From positions 1-33,497 of the forward strand of contig JBDNFP010000048.1 of NCBI GenBank assembly GCA_041689775.1: a stretch of DNA of 33,497 nt. Reading direction: 5' to 3'. Under the pieces are notes generated by a model that saw nothing but the letters and a program-made list of their open reading frames with translations, was not told the DNA's origin and searched no databases. This DNA comes from JBDNFP01 sp041689775. GTDB lineage: Bacteria > Bacteroidota > Bacteroidia > Cytophagales > Spirosomataceae. The translations under genes and the position numbers were made by a program. Shown here one piece after another: positions 32,281 through 33,497 of this stretch (the first letter of the stretch is position 1; each line of letters begins with the position of its first letter).

Positions 32281-33246
32281 ATGAGCAAATTATCACAAAT
32301 CAACTTTCGTCCCTTACATCACTACTTAGTGGTAATCGCCCTTGTAGCGCTCGGGACCGTATTTTCTATGGAAGCCCACGCCCAAATGTCTTCCCCGATG
32401 GAAGGCCGATGGGATATCACGGTAGACATGGCCGGGAAACCCTCCCCCTCGTGGCTGGAAGTAAGACATTCTGGTAATCATACCCTGATTGGCCAATTCG
32501 TGTCAGTTTCGGGTAGTGCCCGTCCTATTTCGGAGGTACATTTCAAGAATAGTAAATTCAATTTCTCCATTCCTCCGCAATGGGAAAACGGGGACGGGCA
32601 GTTCACGGTAGAAGGAACCTTGCAAGGGGATAAAATTAGTGGCTCATTGAAAACCCCCGAAGAAAAGACCCACAACTGGACCGGCGTAAGAGCACCTTCG
32701 CTGAGAAAAACAACCGCGCCTGCCTGGGGCAAACCCGTAAAACTGACCGAAGGAAATACCATCAAAGGCTGGCATACCGAAGGCCCTAGCCAATGGACCA
32801 TTCAGAATGGAATACTTAAAAGTGAAAAGTCTGGCGCAAACCTGATTACGGATGAAAAGTTTGATGACTTCAAACTACACGTAGAGTTCAGGATACCCAA
32901 GGGAAGCAACAGCGGCGTGTATCTGCGCGGACGCTACGAAGTGCAGGTTACGGACGGCAAAGGGCTGGAACCCGCCGTTGATCAGTTGGGTGGTATTTAT
33001 GGTTTTATCAGCCCTAGCGAAATGGTAGCCAAGGAGCCCGGCGAATGGCAAACCTTCGACGTGACCCTGCTTGGAAGAATGATCACCCTCGATGTCAATG
33101 GTAAACGGGTCATCACCAACCAAGAGATTCCCGGTATTACCGGCGGAGCGTTGGATAGTAACGAAGGCGAACCCGGTCCGTTGTACATTCAAGGCGATCA
33201 CGGTCCGGTTGAGTACCGGAACATCATTATTACTCCGGCCAAATAA
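32281..33246 (+). CDS. Exported 3-keto-disaccharide hydrolase-domain protein (DUF1080, PF06439)
   Basis: A 321-residue protein with a signal peptide (L-V-V-I-A-L-V-A-L-G-T-V-F-S-M-E-A-H-A, cleavage near residue 35). Residues about 40-125 form a small lipocalin-like beta domain (G-R-W-D-I-T-V-D-M...G-T-L-Q-G-D-K-I-S-G). Residues about 145-318 form the DUF1080 concanavalin-like domain, with W-T-I-Q-N-G-I-L, D-F-K-L-H-V-E-F-R-I-P-K-G-S-N-S-G-V-Y-L-R-G-R-Y-E-V-Q-V, P-G-E-W-Q-T-F-D-V and G-P-L-Y-I-Q-G-D-H-G-P-V-E-Y-R-N-I. Some members of this family cleave 3-keto-glycosides made by oxidising a sugar at C3. The nearby FAD and PQQ dehydrogenases are candidates for that first step, by inference. A strong terminator closes the unit. 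Confidence 0.92.
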   Translation: MSKLSQINFRPLHHYLVVIALVALGTVFSMEAHAQMSSPMEGRWDITVDMAGKPSPSWLEVRHSGNHTLIGQFVSVSGSARPISEVHFKNSKFNFSIPPQWENGDGQFTVEGTLQGDKISGSLKTPEEKTHNWTGVRAPSLRKTTAPAWGKPVKLTEGNTIKGWHTEGPSQWTIQNGILKSEKSGANLITDEKFDDFKLHVEFRIPKGSNSGVYLRGRYEVQVTDGKGLEPAVDQLGGIYGFISPSEMVAKEPGEWQTFDVTLLGRMITLDVNGKRVITNQEIPGITGGALDSNEGEPGPLYIQGDHGPVEYRNIIITPAK

Positions 33247-33270
33247 GCCCAACTCTTAGTTAATAATTAG

Positions 33271-33310
33271 AATAGGCGTTGTCTTCACCCGGAGACAGCG
33301 CCTATTTTTT
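33271..33310 (+). terminator. Strong intrinsic terminator after the DUF1080 gene
   Basis: A 14-bp stem, AATAGGCGTTGTCT (33271-33284) with AGACAGCGCCTATT (33293-33306) and one G-U pair, has an 8-nt loop and runs into a six-T tract. It lies 24 nt after the stop codon. Confidence 0.9.
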
Positions 33311-33497
33311 AAAAGAGTACCTCCTCCTTCAGAACCTCCATTGTCTTAACCTACGTGAATGCATTGGTGTCCGTAACGACACACCTTTAAATAGCTATTA
33401 GCGGAACGCCGCCCGGCCATTATCTTTTTTAGCTATCTTATTATACCAATTTAGTTTTATAATGCCGTATATATTTTATATATTTAGTCATGGGAAA

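Overview
The window looks like chromosomal DNA of a Bacteroidota member, most likely Cytophagales/Spirosomaceae. The evidence is two SusD-type nutrient-binding proteins, a SusC-type TonB receptor carrying an STN signalling domain, a FecR anti-sigma factor with its ECF sigma factor, lipoprotein signals, large extracellular repeat proteins, and the near absence of Shine-Dalgarno sequences. The taxonomic placement is inferred from gene content, not from a search.

Layout. (1) 1-3320: the tail of a SusD protein closed by a strong terminator, then two tandem PhoD-like phosphatases, one Sec-exported and one Tat-exported. (2) 3321-3980: no intact gene. It holds a C-terminal scrap of a FAD oxidoreductase, a C-terminal scrap of an FMN-binding/helical-repeat protein, and a terminator. 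(3) 3981-13308: ECF sigma, FecR anti-sigma, SusC with STN domain, SusD, a FAD-dependent oxidoreductase, and a membrane-anchored protein with an S-G-A-T flavinylation-type motif. It reads as one surface-signalling uptake locus with an extracytoplasmic flavin redox pair at its end. (4) 13468-18750: two paralogous lipoprotein FAD oxidoreductases, a chimeric pseudogene made of a sulfatase head and a FAD-oxidoreductase tail, then an MFS transporter. (5) 18770-21021: a small secreted protein on the minus strand, an AT-rich region with a 20-bp direct repeat, and a decayed enolase-superfamily gene. (6) 21121-27362: an alpha/beta hydrolase, two S1-family sulfatases, and a PQQ-type beta-propeller dehydrogenase with an inserted cytochrome c domain. 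(7) 27363-30603: gene debris. It contains a partial copy of the downstream beta-propeller gene, a frameshifted minus-strand FG-GAP/choice-of-anchor surface protein, a 193-bp MITE-like insertion between that protein's leader and its body, and a second leader plus SBBP-repeat remnant. (8) 31108-33310: an intact exported YncE-like beta-propeller and a 3-keto-disaccharide-hydrolase (DUF1080) protein ending in a strong terminator. The last 187 bases are AT-rich with no gene seen.

How the genes may work together (inference): most intact products are exported. Together they could import a sulfated or phosphorylated glycan or glycoconjugate through SusCD, remove sulfate, phosphate and acyl groups, oxidise sugar or polyol hydroxyls outside the cytoplasm (FAD enzymes, FMN carrier, PQQ-cytochrome enzyme), cleave oxidised (3-keto) glycosides with the DUF1080 enzyme, and take up products through the MFS carrier. 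No glycoside hydrolase of a recognisable classical family is present, so the substrate cannot be named.

The most unusual features are the density of decayed copies of the same families that remain intact nearby, the FAD-oxidoreductase/FMN-carrier pair inside a SusCD operon, and the MITE-like element, whose insertion site can be read from its duplicated flanks.
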